The notes under the pieces were generated by a model. It had not been told where the DNA came from, ran no database searches, and worked only from the letters and a program-made list of their open reading frames with translations. From the NCBI GenBank assembly GCA_900129675.1, contig FSRD01000001.1, positions 7,925,501 through 7,989,500 on the forward strand: DNA of 64,000 nt. The letters are read 5' to 3'. The DNA comes from Bradyrhizobium erythrophlei (GTDB lineage: Bacteria; Pseudomonadota; Alphaproteobacteria; Rhizobiales; Xanthobacteraceae). The position numbers were made by a program, and so were the translations under genes. Positions 8,581-17,349 of the stretch are shown here, piece by piece (positions within the stretch are counted from its first letter, which is position 1; each line of letters begins with the position of its first letter).

Positions 8581-10386
8581 ATGAGCGATGTTAGCACCGA
8601 AACCCAGTCCGCGAAAACCTTCAACGCCGAAGCATTCGCGATGAACATTGCGCGGGCGATGGAAAGCAGCGGCCAGGCCCTGGCGGCCTATCTCAAGCCG
8701 CGCGAGACCGGCGAGATCAAGGACAAGCCGCCGAACGAACTTGGCGAGGTCATCAAGACGCTCAGCGTGGTCGCCGAATATTGGCTCTCGGACAAGGAGC
8801 GCGCCGAGGATCTGCAAACCAGGATGGGCAAGGCCTATCTCGATCTGTTCGGCTGTGCGATGCGCCGCATGGCCGGCGAGCAGCAGCCAAAACCCGCGAT
8901 CGAGCCGTCGCCGCGCGACAAGCGCTTCAAGGACCCGGAGTGGAAATCGAACCAGTTCTTCGATTTCGTCATGCAGCTCTATCTGCTGACCACGCAATGG
9001 GCGCACGAACTGGTGCGCAACGCCGAGGGGATCGACCCGCACACCCGCAAGAAGGCCGAGTTCTACGTCCAGCAGATCACCAACGCGATCTCGCCGTCGA
9101 ATTTCGTCCTCACCAATCCGGAAGTGCTGCGCGAGACGCTGGCGTCGAACGGAGACAATCTGGTCCGCGGCATGAAGATGCTGGCGGAAGACATCGAGGC
9201 CGGCCGCGGCAGCTTGCGCATCCGCCAGTCCGATCCTTCCAACCTCGTGGTCGGCGTCAACCTGGCGACGACGCCCGGCAAGGTGATCTTCCAGAACGAG
9301 CTGATGCAGCTGATTCAGTACACGCCGGCCACGGAGACCGTGCTGCGCACGCCGCTCCTGATCGTGCCGCCCTGGATCAACAAATTCTACATCCTCGATC
9401 TCAAGCCGGAGAAATCCTACATCAAGTGGTGCGTCGATCAGGGCATCACGGTGTTCGTGATCTCCTGGGTCAATCCGGACAAGGAACTGGGGAAAAAGAC
9501 CTTCGACGACTACATGAAGGAAGGCCCGCTCACGGCGATGGACGTGATCGAAAAGGTGACGGGCGAAATGAAGGTCCACACCGCCGGCTATTGCGTCGGC
9601 GGCACCCTGCTCGCCTCGACGCTGGCGTGGCTTGCCGAAAAGCGCCGCGTGCGGGTGACGTCGGCGACGTTCTTTGCGGCGCAGGTCGATTTCACCCATG
9701 CCGGCGATTTGCTGGTGTTCGTCGACGAAGACCAGATCTCGGCGCTGGAGCGCGACATGGAAGCCGCCGGCGTGCTGGAAGGCAGCAAGATGGCGATGGC
9801 CTTCAACATGCTGCGCTCGAACGATCTGATCTGGTCCTATGTCGTCAGCAACTACCTGAAGGGCCAGCCGCCCACCTCGTTCGACCTGCTGCACTGGAAT
9901 TCCGACGCGACGCGGATGCCGGCGGCAAACCATTCCTATTATCTGCGCAACTGCTATCTGGAGAACCGGCTCTCCGCCGGCAGCATGGTGCTGGACAACA
10001 CGCTGCTCGATCTGTCGAAGGTCAAGGTGCCCGTCTACAATCTGGCGACCCGCGAGGATCACATCGCGCCGGCGGATTCGGTGCTCTACGGCTCGCAATT
10101 CTTCGGCGGCCCGGTGAAATATGTATTGTCCGGGTCGGGCCATATCGCCGGCGTCGTCAACCCGCCTGCGTCGGGCAAATACCAGTACTGGACCAACGAC
10201 AACATCAGGGATGTGACGCTCACCGACTGGCTCAAGCACGCGCAGGAGCACAAGGGATCGTGGTGGCCGGACTGGCGCCAATGGCTGGAAAGCATCGACG
10301 GCGAGATGAGCCCGGCGCGCGTGGTCGGCGAGGTGCTGCCTGCGATCGAGGACGCGCCCGGCAGCTATGTGCGGGTCCGCGCGTAG
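8581..10386 (+). CDS. phaC: Class I poly(3-hydroxyalkanoate) synthase
   Basis: The 601-residue enzyme polymerises (R)-3-hydroxyacyl-CoA into storage polyester at the surface of PHA granules. The lipase-like box is GYCVGGT with catalytic Cys338; the other triad members are Asp493 in TREDHIAPADS and His521 in SGSGHIAGVV. The N-terminal PhaC domain covers about residues 100-270, including PPWINKFYILDL just ahead of the hydrolase core. Length is typical of class I, which needs no PhaE or PhaR partner. No strong ribosome site precedes the ATG. No phaA, phaB or phasin gene lies beside it. Confidence 0.96.
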   Translation: MSDVSTETQSAKTFNAEAFAMNIARAMESSGQALAAYLKPRETGEIKDKPPNELGEVIKTLSVVAEYWLSDKERAEDLQTRMGKAYLDLFGCAMRRMAGEQQPKPAIEPSPRDKRFKDPEWKSNQFFDFVMQLYLLTTQWAHELVRNAEGIDPHTRKKAEFYVQQITNAISPSNFVLTNPEVLRETLASNGDNLVRGMKMLAEDIEAGRGSLRIRQSDPSNLVVGVNLATTPGKVIFQNELMQLIQYTPATETVLRTPLLIVPPWINKFYILDLKPEKSYIKWCVDQGITVFVISWVNPDKELGKKTFDDYMKEGPLTAMDVIEKVTGEMKVHTAGYCVGGTLLASTLAWLAEKRRVRVTSATFFAAQVDFTHAGDLLVFVDEDQISALERDMEAAGVLEGSKMAMAFNMLRSNDLIWSYVVSNYLKGQPPTSFDLLHWNSDATRMPAANHSYYLRNCYLENRLSAGSMVLDNTLLDLSKVKVPVYNLATREDHIAPADSVLYGSQFFGGPVKYVLSGSGHIAGVVNPPASGKYQYWTNDNIRDVTLTDWLKHAQEHKGSWWPDWRQWLESIDGEMSPARVVGEVLPAIEDAPGSYVRVRA

Positions 10387-10460
10387 CGCAGGCCGCCGCG
10401 CTTGGGTATAACCAGCCATCCCGCCGGGACGGGATTCGAAATCAATCGAGGGGGAAACCA

Positions 10461-10859
10461 ATGACGCGCGAATTGTTCTGGCTGACGCTGACGGTGATTT
10501 TGACCGGAATCCTGTGGGTCCCCTACATCCTGAACCGCTGCCAGGTTCGCGGCCTCATGGGCACCATGGCCAACCCGTCGCGTAACGACAAGCCGCACGC
10601 CGAATGGGCCACGCGGCTGATGTTCGCGCATGACAACGCGATCGAGAACCTCGTCATCTTCGCGCCACTGGTGCTGATCCTCGCCGAGATCGACTATTCG
10701 ACGAAATGGACCGTGCTCGCCTGCGCGGTTTATTTCTGGGCCCGCGTCGCGCACCTGATCGTCTACGCGCTCGGCCTTCCGGTGTTCCGCACGCTGGCCT
10801 TCACCGTCGGCTTCCTCGCCCAGGCGGTGCTGGCGCTGGCGATTTTCAAGATCGTTTGA
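10461..10859 (+). CDS. MAPEG-family membrane protein
   Basis: This 132-residue protein starts MTRELFWLTL at an ATG after GAGGGGG. Three or four hydrophobic helices are visible (about residues 4-22, 50-72, 78-100, 108-130), with the MAPEG-type FAHDNAIENLVIFAPLVLI segment at the second. MAPEG proteins include microsomal glutathione transferases and related membrane enzymes handling lipophilic compounds; many bacterial members are uncharacterised. It follows phaC by 75 bp on the same strand and may be co-transcribed, but no functional link is evident. Confidence 0.8.
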   Translation: MTRELFWLTLTVILTGILWVPYILNRCQVRGLMGTMANPSRNDKPHAEWATRLMFAHDNAIENLVIFAPLVLILAEIDYSTKWTVLACAVYFWARVAHLIVYALGLPVFRTLAFTVGFLAQAVLALAIFKIV

Positions 10860-10921
10860 GCTGATCCCGGCCTCTCCCGCATGGGTAGAGGCCGGCGGTT
10901 ACGGCCGCCGGCACTCCCGGA

Positions 10922-11794
10922 TCAATTGCTGCGGAGCGCCGCAGCGATCTGCGCGGCAACGTCGGCGTCATCGAGATATCCGCCAATGCCGTGGCGGTTA
11001 TCGGTGTGGTTATTGACATGCGGATAGTTCTTGATCGGCGGCGTGATGGCGAAATTGGCGGCGTCAAGCGGATAGAGCGCCACCACGTCGTGGGGATCGA
11101 ATGCGTTGCACCAGTCCGCGGCGCCAGCGGGCATCACAAGCGGCGTTGCCAGCCGCCGGCTGATGGCGCGGATTCCCAGCGGCGATCCGACCGTCACGTA
11201 ACGCGGCACCATATTGCCGGCATGCGCGCGCAGCACCTCATAGGCGACCACCGAGCCGAGGGAATGACCGACCACCACGGTCGGCTCGCCGGTCAGCTTT
11301 TCAGCGACGATCGCGTTGATGGCGCGACGCACCGGCCGGTCGTTGACATAGATGAACACGTCCCTGAGCAGTTTGCCGATGCCGTAATTGGCAACGCCGG
11401 TGGCGCGGCGGTCGACGACCCTAATGATGGCCTGCACCCAGGCCCAGTTCTCCGGGCCCCGCTCCTGCGGACCCCGCTCCATCTCACCGTCCAGTTCCTG
11501 ATCGGTGACGACGCCGTCCTCGCTGGCCTGGACGGCCACCTCCTGCAGAAACTCGGCATATCCGTCGTCGGCGGCGCCGCCGCGGGTGGCAACGCTGTCC
11601 GCCTCCGGAAGATCGCGACGGCGCAGCAATTCGTCGAGCGTGTCCCCGTAGAACGGAACGTCGATCGTGATGTCGGCCGGCTCCCGCACCCCCGCGACGG
11701 TGAATCCGCGGCGCAGCGCGGTCATCCATTCGTCCTGGATGATCTCCGGCGACTTGCCTTCCTGTGCGCGGCCGTGAACGAGGAGCAGCCTCAT
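10922..11794 (-). CDS. Alpha/beta hydrolase coupled to the caspase-like gene
   Basis: The 290-residue product starts MRLLLVHGRAQEG. The nucleophile elbow is GHSLGS with Ser178; Asp233 or Asp236 in FDPHDVVAL and His263 or His268 near the C-terminus would complete a serine-hydrolase triad. The fold suggests a lipase or esterase, yet the substrate is unknown, and an acidic insertion around residues 60-120 separates the N-terminal strand from the nucleophile. Its ATG overlaps the stop codon of the caspase-like gene in an ATGA, so the two are translationally coupled and probably work together. No signal peptide or membrane helix is visible, so it should be cytoplasmic. Confidence 0.75.
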   Translation of the reverse strand: MRLLLVHGRAQEGKSPEIIQDEWMTALRRGFTVAGVREPADITIDVPFYGDTLDELLRRRDLPEADSVATRGGAADDGYAEFLQEVAVQASEDGVVTDQELDGEMERGPQERGPENWAWVQAIIRVVDRRATGVANYGIGKLLRDVFIYVNDRPVRRAINAIVAEKLTGEPTVVVGHSLGSVVAYEVLRAHAGNMVPRYVTVGSPLGIRAISRRLATPLVMPAGAADWCNAFDPHDVVALYPLDAANFAITPPIKNYPHVNNHTDNRHGIGGYLDDADVAAQIAAALRSN

Positions 11795-13581
11795 CGGAAA
11801 TCGCCTTTCGCAATGGCGTCCCGTAATAGCTTTACGCCCTCGGGCGCGAACGTCGTCCACAACGCAGGCAGCAGCCAGTCGCGCGCCGCAAGCACCACCT
11901 CGGACAGCCGCGCATCGCGCACCGCAACGAATGACCAGCCCTGGCGCAGCATCGGGCAAAACGGCAGGATGGTCTGCGGTCCCGTCTCATGCGGGCTTAC
12001 CCCGCGTTCCGCCAGCATGGCCACGTCGAACAATTCGGTTTTCAAATCGTCGCGCATGTATTGCCGCACCGATTTCACCTCCTGATCGAGGCCGGCGCTG
12101 GCATAGGCGTAGGCTGCATACAGGCCGAGCGTGGGGTCGTAGGCCTTGAGATAACGAATCTTGTTGGCGAAAGATTCCGCTTCGTCTCGCGAAATACGGA
12201 ACACGCCGAGCCCGGCGGCAGCGGCCACCGCCGCGCGAAGTCCCTCTATTTGTTCACGCACATCCCTGTAACCGCCCCAGCGCTCGCTGTTCGTCGCCGG
12301 GACGTAATTCACGTTGATCACGGCACCCTTGTCGACGAAGATATGGCCGATATAGCCGCGCAGGCCCGGCAATACGGTCCCGTTGCCGTTGTCGAATTCA
12401 ATCAGAACGCTGGCGGAGGGGGCGATGACCTCCCTCGGCCAAAGCCGGACGAATTCCTGATCCAGCGTTTCGGCTGGAAAATTCGGGCACTCTGCGGCTC
12501 GGACCCTGGCGCCCGTCACCGAGAAGCCGGTCTGCGTTTCGAATTTTTCCACGGGCACGTCGGCGGAGAACAAGTTGATCGTCTCCGCAAGACCAAGGTT
12601 CGGATCAATTTCCTGTGCCGCGGCAGCCGCGGCTTGTGCGCCATCCTGTCGCTCGCGCGCCAGGTTGATTGCCCGCTGCGCCACGGCCGCGACCGACGGC
12701 GCCGACCGCCGGCGGCGGGGGCCTGACGGTCCCCGCCGGGTGCCGCGGAGAAGCTCGGTGGTCCCGGGACCGCCCGGCAAGGCGAATTTGATCTCGGGGT
12801 CTTCGGCCGCGCGCTCCACGCGCCCGACATAGGCCTGCACGGATTCCAGGATGAACTCCGGAAGCTGTCCGGCCTTCGGCATTTCGGTGAACGCCGCATC
12901 CTCGACCAGTTCGCGAAGCAGTTCCTTCAGCTTGCGGTTGGTCACCACCTCGATCGACTGACCGTTTTCCGACACCTGCTCGACGAGCGCCGCCGGCGGG
13001 TCGCGAAAACTGCGCATGAACTCCCGCGTGAAGATGCCTTCACGGCGCGCCTTGTCGTCCGCGAGCGCCGCCTCGACGGCGACCAGCGAAGGCAGCGTTG
13101 CGAAGACGCGATCGATCTCAGGCCGCGTGTTCCGGTCGAGCGGCTTGTTCGGAAAAATCGATCCGCCGTCAACGCGGCTGAACTGCATTCCCGCAGGGAT
13201 CGATCGGCAGGCGTCCGAGATGAACACCACGCTCTGAAGTCCGCTTTCCCGCGCGGCCATCACCGAGACCTCCACCGAGATGGCCTCGTTCGGGTTGTTG
13301 GGCGCGCCTGAAAGCAGCCAGATCTCGGAGCCGCCGTTTTGCAGGCCGTGACCGGCGAAATAGATCACGATTTGCGAATAGGTCCGCGCTTCGACGGCGC
13401 GCTCGACTTCATCAAAAATACTTGCGAACGTTACCGGCGGACCGTCGTCTGTGAAGGGTTTGACTTCAAAGCCCTGCTTGCCGATCCAGGCCGCAAATTT
13501 CTTCGCGTCCTCCACCGCGCCCTTCAACGCCGCGGGTGCTTTCGGCTTGTTCACGCCGATCACGATCGCCAGGCGAGACAT
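11791..13581 (-). CDS. Caspase-like (peptidase C14) protein
   Basis: The 596-residue protein opens with the caspase-like strand RLAIVIGVNKPK. The catalytic dyad is intact: His78 in YFAGHG and Cys125 in SDACRS. The protease domain covers about residues 1-240. A very basic linker follows near residues 305-315 (GPRRRR), and then a C-terminal region of about 270 residues that I do not recognise, with alanine-rich helices near 500-525. The ATG at 13581 follows GGGGGAAG; the upstream in-frame extension lacks such a site. There is no signal peptide. Bacterial caspase homologues often serve as activatable proteases in conflict or cell-death systems, and the coupled hydrolase would be a candidate partner; that role is inference. 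Confidence 0.8.
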   Translation of the reverse strand: MSRLAIVIGVNKPKAPAALKGAVEDAKKFAAWIGKQGFEVKPFTDDGPPVTFASIFDEVERAVEARTYSQIVIYFAGHGLQNGGSEIWLLSGAPNNPNEAISVEVSVMAARESGLQSVVFISDACRSIPAGMQFSRVDGGSIFPNKPLDRNTRPEIDRVFATLPSLVAVEAALADDKARREGIFTREFMRSFRDPPAALVEQVSENGQSIEVVTNRKLKELLRELVEDAAFTEMPKAGQLPEFILESVQAYVGRVERAAEDPEIKFALPGGPGTTELLRGTRRGPSGPRRRRSAPSVAAVAQRAINLARERQDGAQAAAAAAQEIDPNLGLAETINLFSADVPVEKFETQTGFSVTGARVRAAECPNFPAETLDQEFVRLWPREVIAPSASVLIEFDNGNGTVLPGLRGYIGHIFVDKGAVINVNYVPATNSERWGGYRDVREQIEGLRAAVAAAAGLGVFRISRDEAESFANKIRYLKAYDPTLGLYAAYAYASAGLDQEVKSVRQYMRDDLKTELFDVAMLAERGVSPHETGPQTILPFCPMLRQGWSFVAVRDARLSEVVLAARDWLLPALWTTFAPEGVKLLRDAIAKGDFR

Positions 13582-13653
13582 GTTCTTCCCCCGTTCGACG
13601 CCCGAGAGTGCCACGTCGAAATCGATCATTCAACTGAAGGTTGGAAAGCCAAA

Positions 13654-14247
13654 TCAAGCCGCGATTTTGCGAACGACGAGATGCAGCATGTTGGCGGGCG
13701 TCTGGTCGAAACTCTGGATCACGCCGGTGTCCGACGTCAGCGGATTCCACGCGCCCGCTGCGGCGTAGGTCGACTGCAGCCACCCCAGTGAGGGATAATT
13801 GTAGTAACGGCCGAGATTGTCGCGGCCGTCGCCCTCGCCGGTCTTGAAGCTCGCATAGAACACGCCGGACGGTTTTAGCGCGCGGTGGATTCGGGTCAGA
13901 ATACCGCCGAGTTCGTCTCGCGGCACATGCAACAGACACGCGCTGGCCCAGACGCCGTCATAGGTTTTCTGCGCGTTCAGCTCATCGAACAGCATCGCCT
14001 CGACGGGATGGCCGAGACGGCGCGCGGCGATCGCGGCCATTTCGGTTGAGCCGTCGGTGGCGCGGACGGCAAAGCCCGCCTCCAGCATCACAGCCGAATG
14101 ATTGCCGGCGCCACAACCGAGTTCGAGGATCGAGGCGCCCGGCGGCAACAGCGCGAGAAAACCCCGAAGCCGCGTCGACGGCGCCTTCGCCCAGGCCGCA
14201 TAGGACTGGGCGTTGCTGCGGTAGAATTGCAGGGTTTCGTCGTCCAC
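13654..14247 (-). CDS. SAM-dependent class I methyltransferase
   Basis: The 197-residue protein has methyltransferase motif I as ILELGCGAGNHS near residues 40-51, then an acidic residue in RATDGSTEM (motif II) and YDGVWASACLLHVPR (motif IV region), followed by LKPSGVFYASFKTGEG. It matches small UbiE/Tehb-like methyltransferases. The substrate cannot be told. It ends 72 bp before the caspase-like gene on the same strand and begins 4 bp from the argC stop, so it may be read from the argC transcript. No signal peptide. Confidence 0.85.
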   Translation of the reverse strand: MDDETLQFYRSNAQSYAAWAKAPSTRLRGFLALLPPGASILELGCGAGNHSAVMLEAGFAVRATDGSTEMAAIAARRLGHPVEAMLFDELNAQKTYDGVWASACLLHVPRDELGGILTRIHRALKPSGVFYASFKTGEGDGRDNLGRYYNYPSLGWLQSTYAAAGAWNPLTSDTGVIQSFDQTPANMLHLVVRKIAA

Positions 14248-14251
14248 ACCG

Positions 14252-15232
14252 CTAGCCCTCGGCCAGCCCCAGCATCAGCCGCATGTTTTGCACCGCAGCC
14301 CCCGAGGCGCCCTTGCCGAGATTGTCAAGCCGCGCGACCAGAACCGCCTGGCGGTGTTTGTCGCTGGCAAAGACGTACAGCTCGAGCTTGTTGGTCTCGT
14401 TGAGCCCCTCGGGCTCGAGCTTGCCGCTCCGGGAAGCCGCGTTTTCGAACGGCATCACCGAGACGTAGGTACTCCCGGCGTAACGCTTGGCCAGCACGGC
14501 ATGCAGGTCAGATCCGCCGGGTTTGCCCGGAAGCATGTCGAGCTGCAACGGCACGGAGACCAGCATGCCCTGCCGGTAATTCCCGACCGAGGGCACGAAG
14601 ATGGGCCGCCGCGTCAGCTTCGAGTAAAGCTGCATCTCCGGCAGATGCTTGTGCTCGAAACCGAGGCCGTACAATTCGAACGCCGGCGCGGAGCCGTCTT
14701 CGAAGCTTGCGATCATCGACTTGCCGCCGCCGGAATAGCCGCTGACCGCATTGACGGTGACGGGATAATCCGCAGGCAAGACGGCGGCATCGACCAGCGG
14801 CCGGAGCAATGCGATCGCGCCGGTTGGATAGCAGCCGGGATTGGAGACCTTTCGTGCGGCCCTGATCTTGTCGGCCTGGTCCGGGTTAAGTTCCGGAAAG
14901 CCGTAGGTCCAGTCGGGGGCGACGCGAAACGCCGTCGAAGCGTCGAGCACCTTGGGAGCCGCAGCGCCCATGCCGTCGATCAACGCAACGGTCTCCCGCG
15001 CAGCATCGTCCGGCAGGCAGAGGATGACGAGATCCACCTCCCCCATCAGCGCCCGCTTGGCGGCTGCGTCCTTGCGCTTCTCCTCGGCAATGCTTTTCAC
15101 CACGACGTCGTTCTGCTGGTGAAGGCGCTCCTGAATGCCGAGGCCCGTCGTACCCGATGCGCCATCGACAAAGACGGATGGTTTGGTGGTGTCGCCGACG
15201 GGCCGCGGCTGATGGGTATCGGTCAGGGTCAT
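14252..15232 (-). CDS. argC: N-acetyl-gamma-glutamyl-phosphate reductase, short type
   Basis: The 326-residue enzyme reduces N-acetylglutamyl phosphate to the semialdehyde in arginine synthesis. It has the N-terminal nucleotide-binding stretch FVDGASGTTGLG, the catalytic Cys134 in SNPGCYPTG, and the histidine-containing segment GFEHKHLPEM (His194/196). Length and pattern fit the shorter ArgC2 group rather than the long one. The start codon overlaps the stop of the PaiB-like gene (ATGA-type, 15229-15232), so the two are coupled. No other arg gene is nearby. Confidence 0.9.
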   Translation of the reverse strand: MTLTDTHQPRPVGDTTKPSVFVDGASGTTGLGIQERLHQQNDVVVKSIAEEKRKDAAAKRALMGEVDLVILCLPDDAARETVALIDGMGAAAPKVLDASTAFRVAPDWTYGFPELNPDQADKIRAARKVSNPGCYPTGAIALLRPLVDAAVLPADYPVTVNAVSGYSGGGKSMIASFEDGSAPAFELYGLGFEHKHLPEMQLYSKLTRRPIFVPSVGNYRQGMLVSVPLQLDMLPGKPGGSDLHAVLAKRYAGSTYVSVMPFENAASRSGKLEPEGLNETNKLELYVFASDKHRQAVLVARLDNLGKGASGAAVQNMRLMLGLAEG

Positions 15233-15915
15233 GGCACGCTCCTTTCGAGCTTGTTCGTTTCGTCCGCAAAGGCCGCTTCGTCCGCAAAGGCTTGCGGCCG
15301 CGCCTCTCGCATCAGCTGCGCAATCCGGTGCGCGCCCGCGTCGGTTTGCAGGGCAAGGGCCCCCGCAATCGCCGCATAGTCGGTCTCGGATTTATGCTGG
15401 TTCAGCTTGAAGCTGCCCTCGACCTCCTCAACCGTCATCACCAGTCCGACGATCGCCTTCTTCAGCGCATCCAGCCGCCCCGCTGTCATCTTCGACGAGG
15501 TCCAGGGCTGCTTCGGCGCCAGCCAGTTCTCGAATTTGGCGCTGAGCGTATCGACTTGCACAGCGAGTTCGTCGTCGGACAATTTTCGCACCGTCCCGGT
15601 CAGATGCACGGCCTGATAGAGCCAGGTCGGGACCTGATCCGGCGAGACGTACCAGTCGGGCGATACATAGGCATCCGCGCCGTTGACGGCCAGCAACCAG
15701 GACGAGGCCCCGTCCGCCAGACTTACCAGCGGATTGTGACGGGCAAGATGAAACAACGCCTGCGGCGTACCGTCGTTGGCGGCCGTCAGATAAAACGGCA
15801 GCGAGGATGCAATCGGCTTCTTGCCGTCCCACGCGCAGACGTTGGCGAAACCGCGCGCTTGCGCAAACGCCAGGCTTGCGGCGCGATCGGATTTGAACGG
15901 AGGTGGCGTATACAT
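15229..15915 (-). CDS. PaiB-like FMN-binding protein
   Basis: The 228-residue protein begins MYTPPPFKSDR and contains ASSLPFYL, LFHLARHNPL and the GADAYVSPDWY stretch that mark the PaiB / FMN-binding split-barrel family. Bacillus PaiB is described as a negative regulator; in proteobacteria the family is largely uncharacterised and may bind flavin. The ATG follows GGAG by five bases. The gene overlaps argC downstream, an unexpected pairing of a supposed regulator with a biosynthetic enzyme; whether it controls argC is unknown. Confidence 0.85.
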   Translation of the reverse strand: MYTPPPFKSDRAASLAFAQARGFANVCAWDGKKPIASSLPFYLTAANDGTPQALFHLARHNPLVSLADGASSWLLAVNGADAYVSPDWYVSPDQVPTWLYQAVHLTGTVRKLSDDELAVQVDTLSAKFENWLAPKQPWTSSKMTAGRLDALKKAIVGLVMTVEEVEGSFKLNQHKSETDYAAIAGALALQTDAGAHRIAQLMREARPQAFADEAAFADETNKLERSVP

Positions 15916-16252
15916 TTCAAACTCCTGCTTGACGTAGGAGCCGCCAGATCAAACCGCGTTTTTTTGAAAGGGAAAAGCCGCGGAGAGGATCCGGCGGCAG
16001 GGGCGACAATCCTAAACGCAGACGACCGCCCGAACCGCAGAGGTGTGGCGGCGGCGGGCAAACAGAATGGTCGCGGCGTTGGTCATGGCGCGGCTATAAG
16101 GCCGCGCCCCGCTGGCGTCAAGAGATACCGCCGTCATTCCGGGGCGATGCGAAGCATCGAACCCGGAATCTCGCGCTACGAATCTCGCGCTACAACGTCG
16201 AGATTCCGGGTTCGCGCGCTACGCGCACGCCCCGGAATGACGCGCGCGGGGA
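15916..16252. other. Gene-free interval with a palindromic repeat
   Basis: The interval separates the PaiB-like gene from the MBL pseudogene. It contains the repeat at 16132-16242 and otherwise nothing I can name; the PaiB-like promoter should lie in its left part. Confidence 0.5.
16132..16242. repeat. Dispersed long inverted repeat
   Basis: CGTCATTCCGGGGCGATGCG at the left end is mirrored by GCCCCGGAATGACGC at the right, enclosing AACCCGGAATCTCG and CGAGATTCCGGGTT, so the whole can fold into one long hairpin. A short direct duplication of AATCTCGCGCTAC lies at the centre. It is the same family as the repeat at 3929-4029. Confidence 0.75.
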
Positions 16253-17234
16253 TCAGATCGTCGGATTCCACGGCGCCGGCACCACCCGGTAGCCACTGCC
16301 GTCCTTTTCGACATTGCCAAGGCCCGGGAATGGATAGTGGAAGCCCTGCACCTGCAGCTTCTCGGCCACCACCATGTCGTAGACCCGGCGGCGGGTTTTC
16401 TCGGCGACATCGCCGTCCTGGTCGAAGAACGCGTGCCAGCCCGGATTGGTCGCGAACGGGTTCGGGTTGTTGGTGACGTCAGACTGGATGAAGACCTTGC
16501 CGGAGCCCGACGACAGCACATAGGAGGTGTGGCCGGGCGTGTGACCGACGGTCTCGACCGCCAGCAGGCCGGGCGCGACTTCCTTGCCCCACTCGTAAGG
16601 CGTAACCTTCTTCTTCAAACCGGCCTCGAAGATATTGCGATTGTTCTTGAACAGGCCTTGCATGCGTCCGGCGGGCGCGCGGCTCGTCGTCCATCCAGAA
16701 CTTCCACTCGGTCGCGGGCACCAGCACTTCGGCATTCGGGAATGCCGGGGTGCCGTCGGCGGTCAGCAAACCGTTCACGTGGTCGCCGTGGAAGTGCGAG
16801 ATCACCACCATATCGACGGCTTTGGGATCGAAACCCGCGGCCACGAAATTGTCGGCGAACAGGCCGTTGGCGCCCTTGCTGCTGGCTTTGGATACCGCGC
16901 CGTTGCCGGTATCGATCACGACCAGCTTGCCGCCGGTATTGATGACCAGCGGCGCGAAATAGATCGTCATCATGTCGGGTGGCATGAACGCCTTCACCAG
17001 TGCCGCATTCACTTCGTCCTTTTTCGCATTGGTGATGAAGGAATCTTCCAGCTTGAAGACGTTCTTGCCGTCAGAGACCACAGTGACCTGGATGTCGCCG
17101 ACCTTGTAGCGGTAGTAGCTCGGCGCCTGCTTGTCCGCGACCGGGGCTGCGGCCTTCGCGGGAGCGGCTGATAACAGGGGCGCAGTGGCGATTGCGGCGG
17201 CGCCGGCGAGTGCGTGACGTCGAGTCAGTTCCAT
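16253..17234 (-). pseudogene. MBL-fold metallohydrolase with frameshift
   Basis: The start MELTRRHALAGAAA at 17234 opens a twin-arginine-type signal peptide ending near PAKA, so the protein would be exported folded. The metallo-beta-lactamase motif SHFHGDHVNGL is intact. After KFWMDDE, near 16690-16675, the frame continues into low-quality sequence, while the natural continuation (APAGRMQGLFKNNRNIFE, then HTPGHTSYVL and the C-terminus ending at 16253) is in another frame. One missing base in the GC-rich run CGCGCGCCCGCCGG explains it. It is either a real inactivating mutation or a sequencing error. The rest of the gene shows no decay, which points to a recent event. Confidence 0.8.
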
Positions 17235-17349
17235 AAGGTATCCTCCCAGTGAGACGATAACGGCGATGCGGGATTCCCCGCCCTTTGTGGTGCGGCGGGG
17301 TTTTACCAGCGTTTTGACGGTAATGCGATGACGCTGTCTTTGGGGGCCA

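Noticed and set aside
8527..10461. 644-codon open frame on the minus strand, opposite phaC
   Set aside because: It is the complementary shadow of a high-GC gene: residues are dominated by Arg, His, Ala, Gly and no domain or ribosome site is seen. phaC on the plus strand has a full catalytic triad.
8781..10859. 692-codon plus-strand frame joining phaC's second frame with the MAPEG gene
   Set aside because: Only its last 132 codons are real (the MAPEG protein with its own ATG and ribosome site); the front is a shadow of phaC.
17281..17349. Possible upstream part of the ISAs1 element
   Set aside because: The perfect 9-bp duplication and the paired inverted repeats fix the element's left end at 17350, so this belongs to the MBL gene's upstream region.
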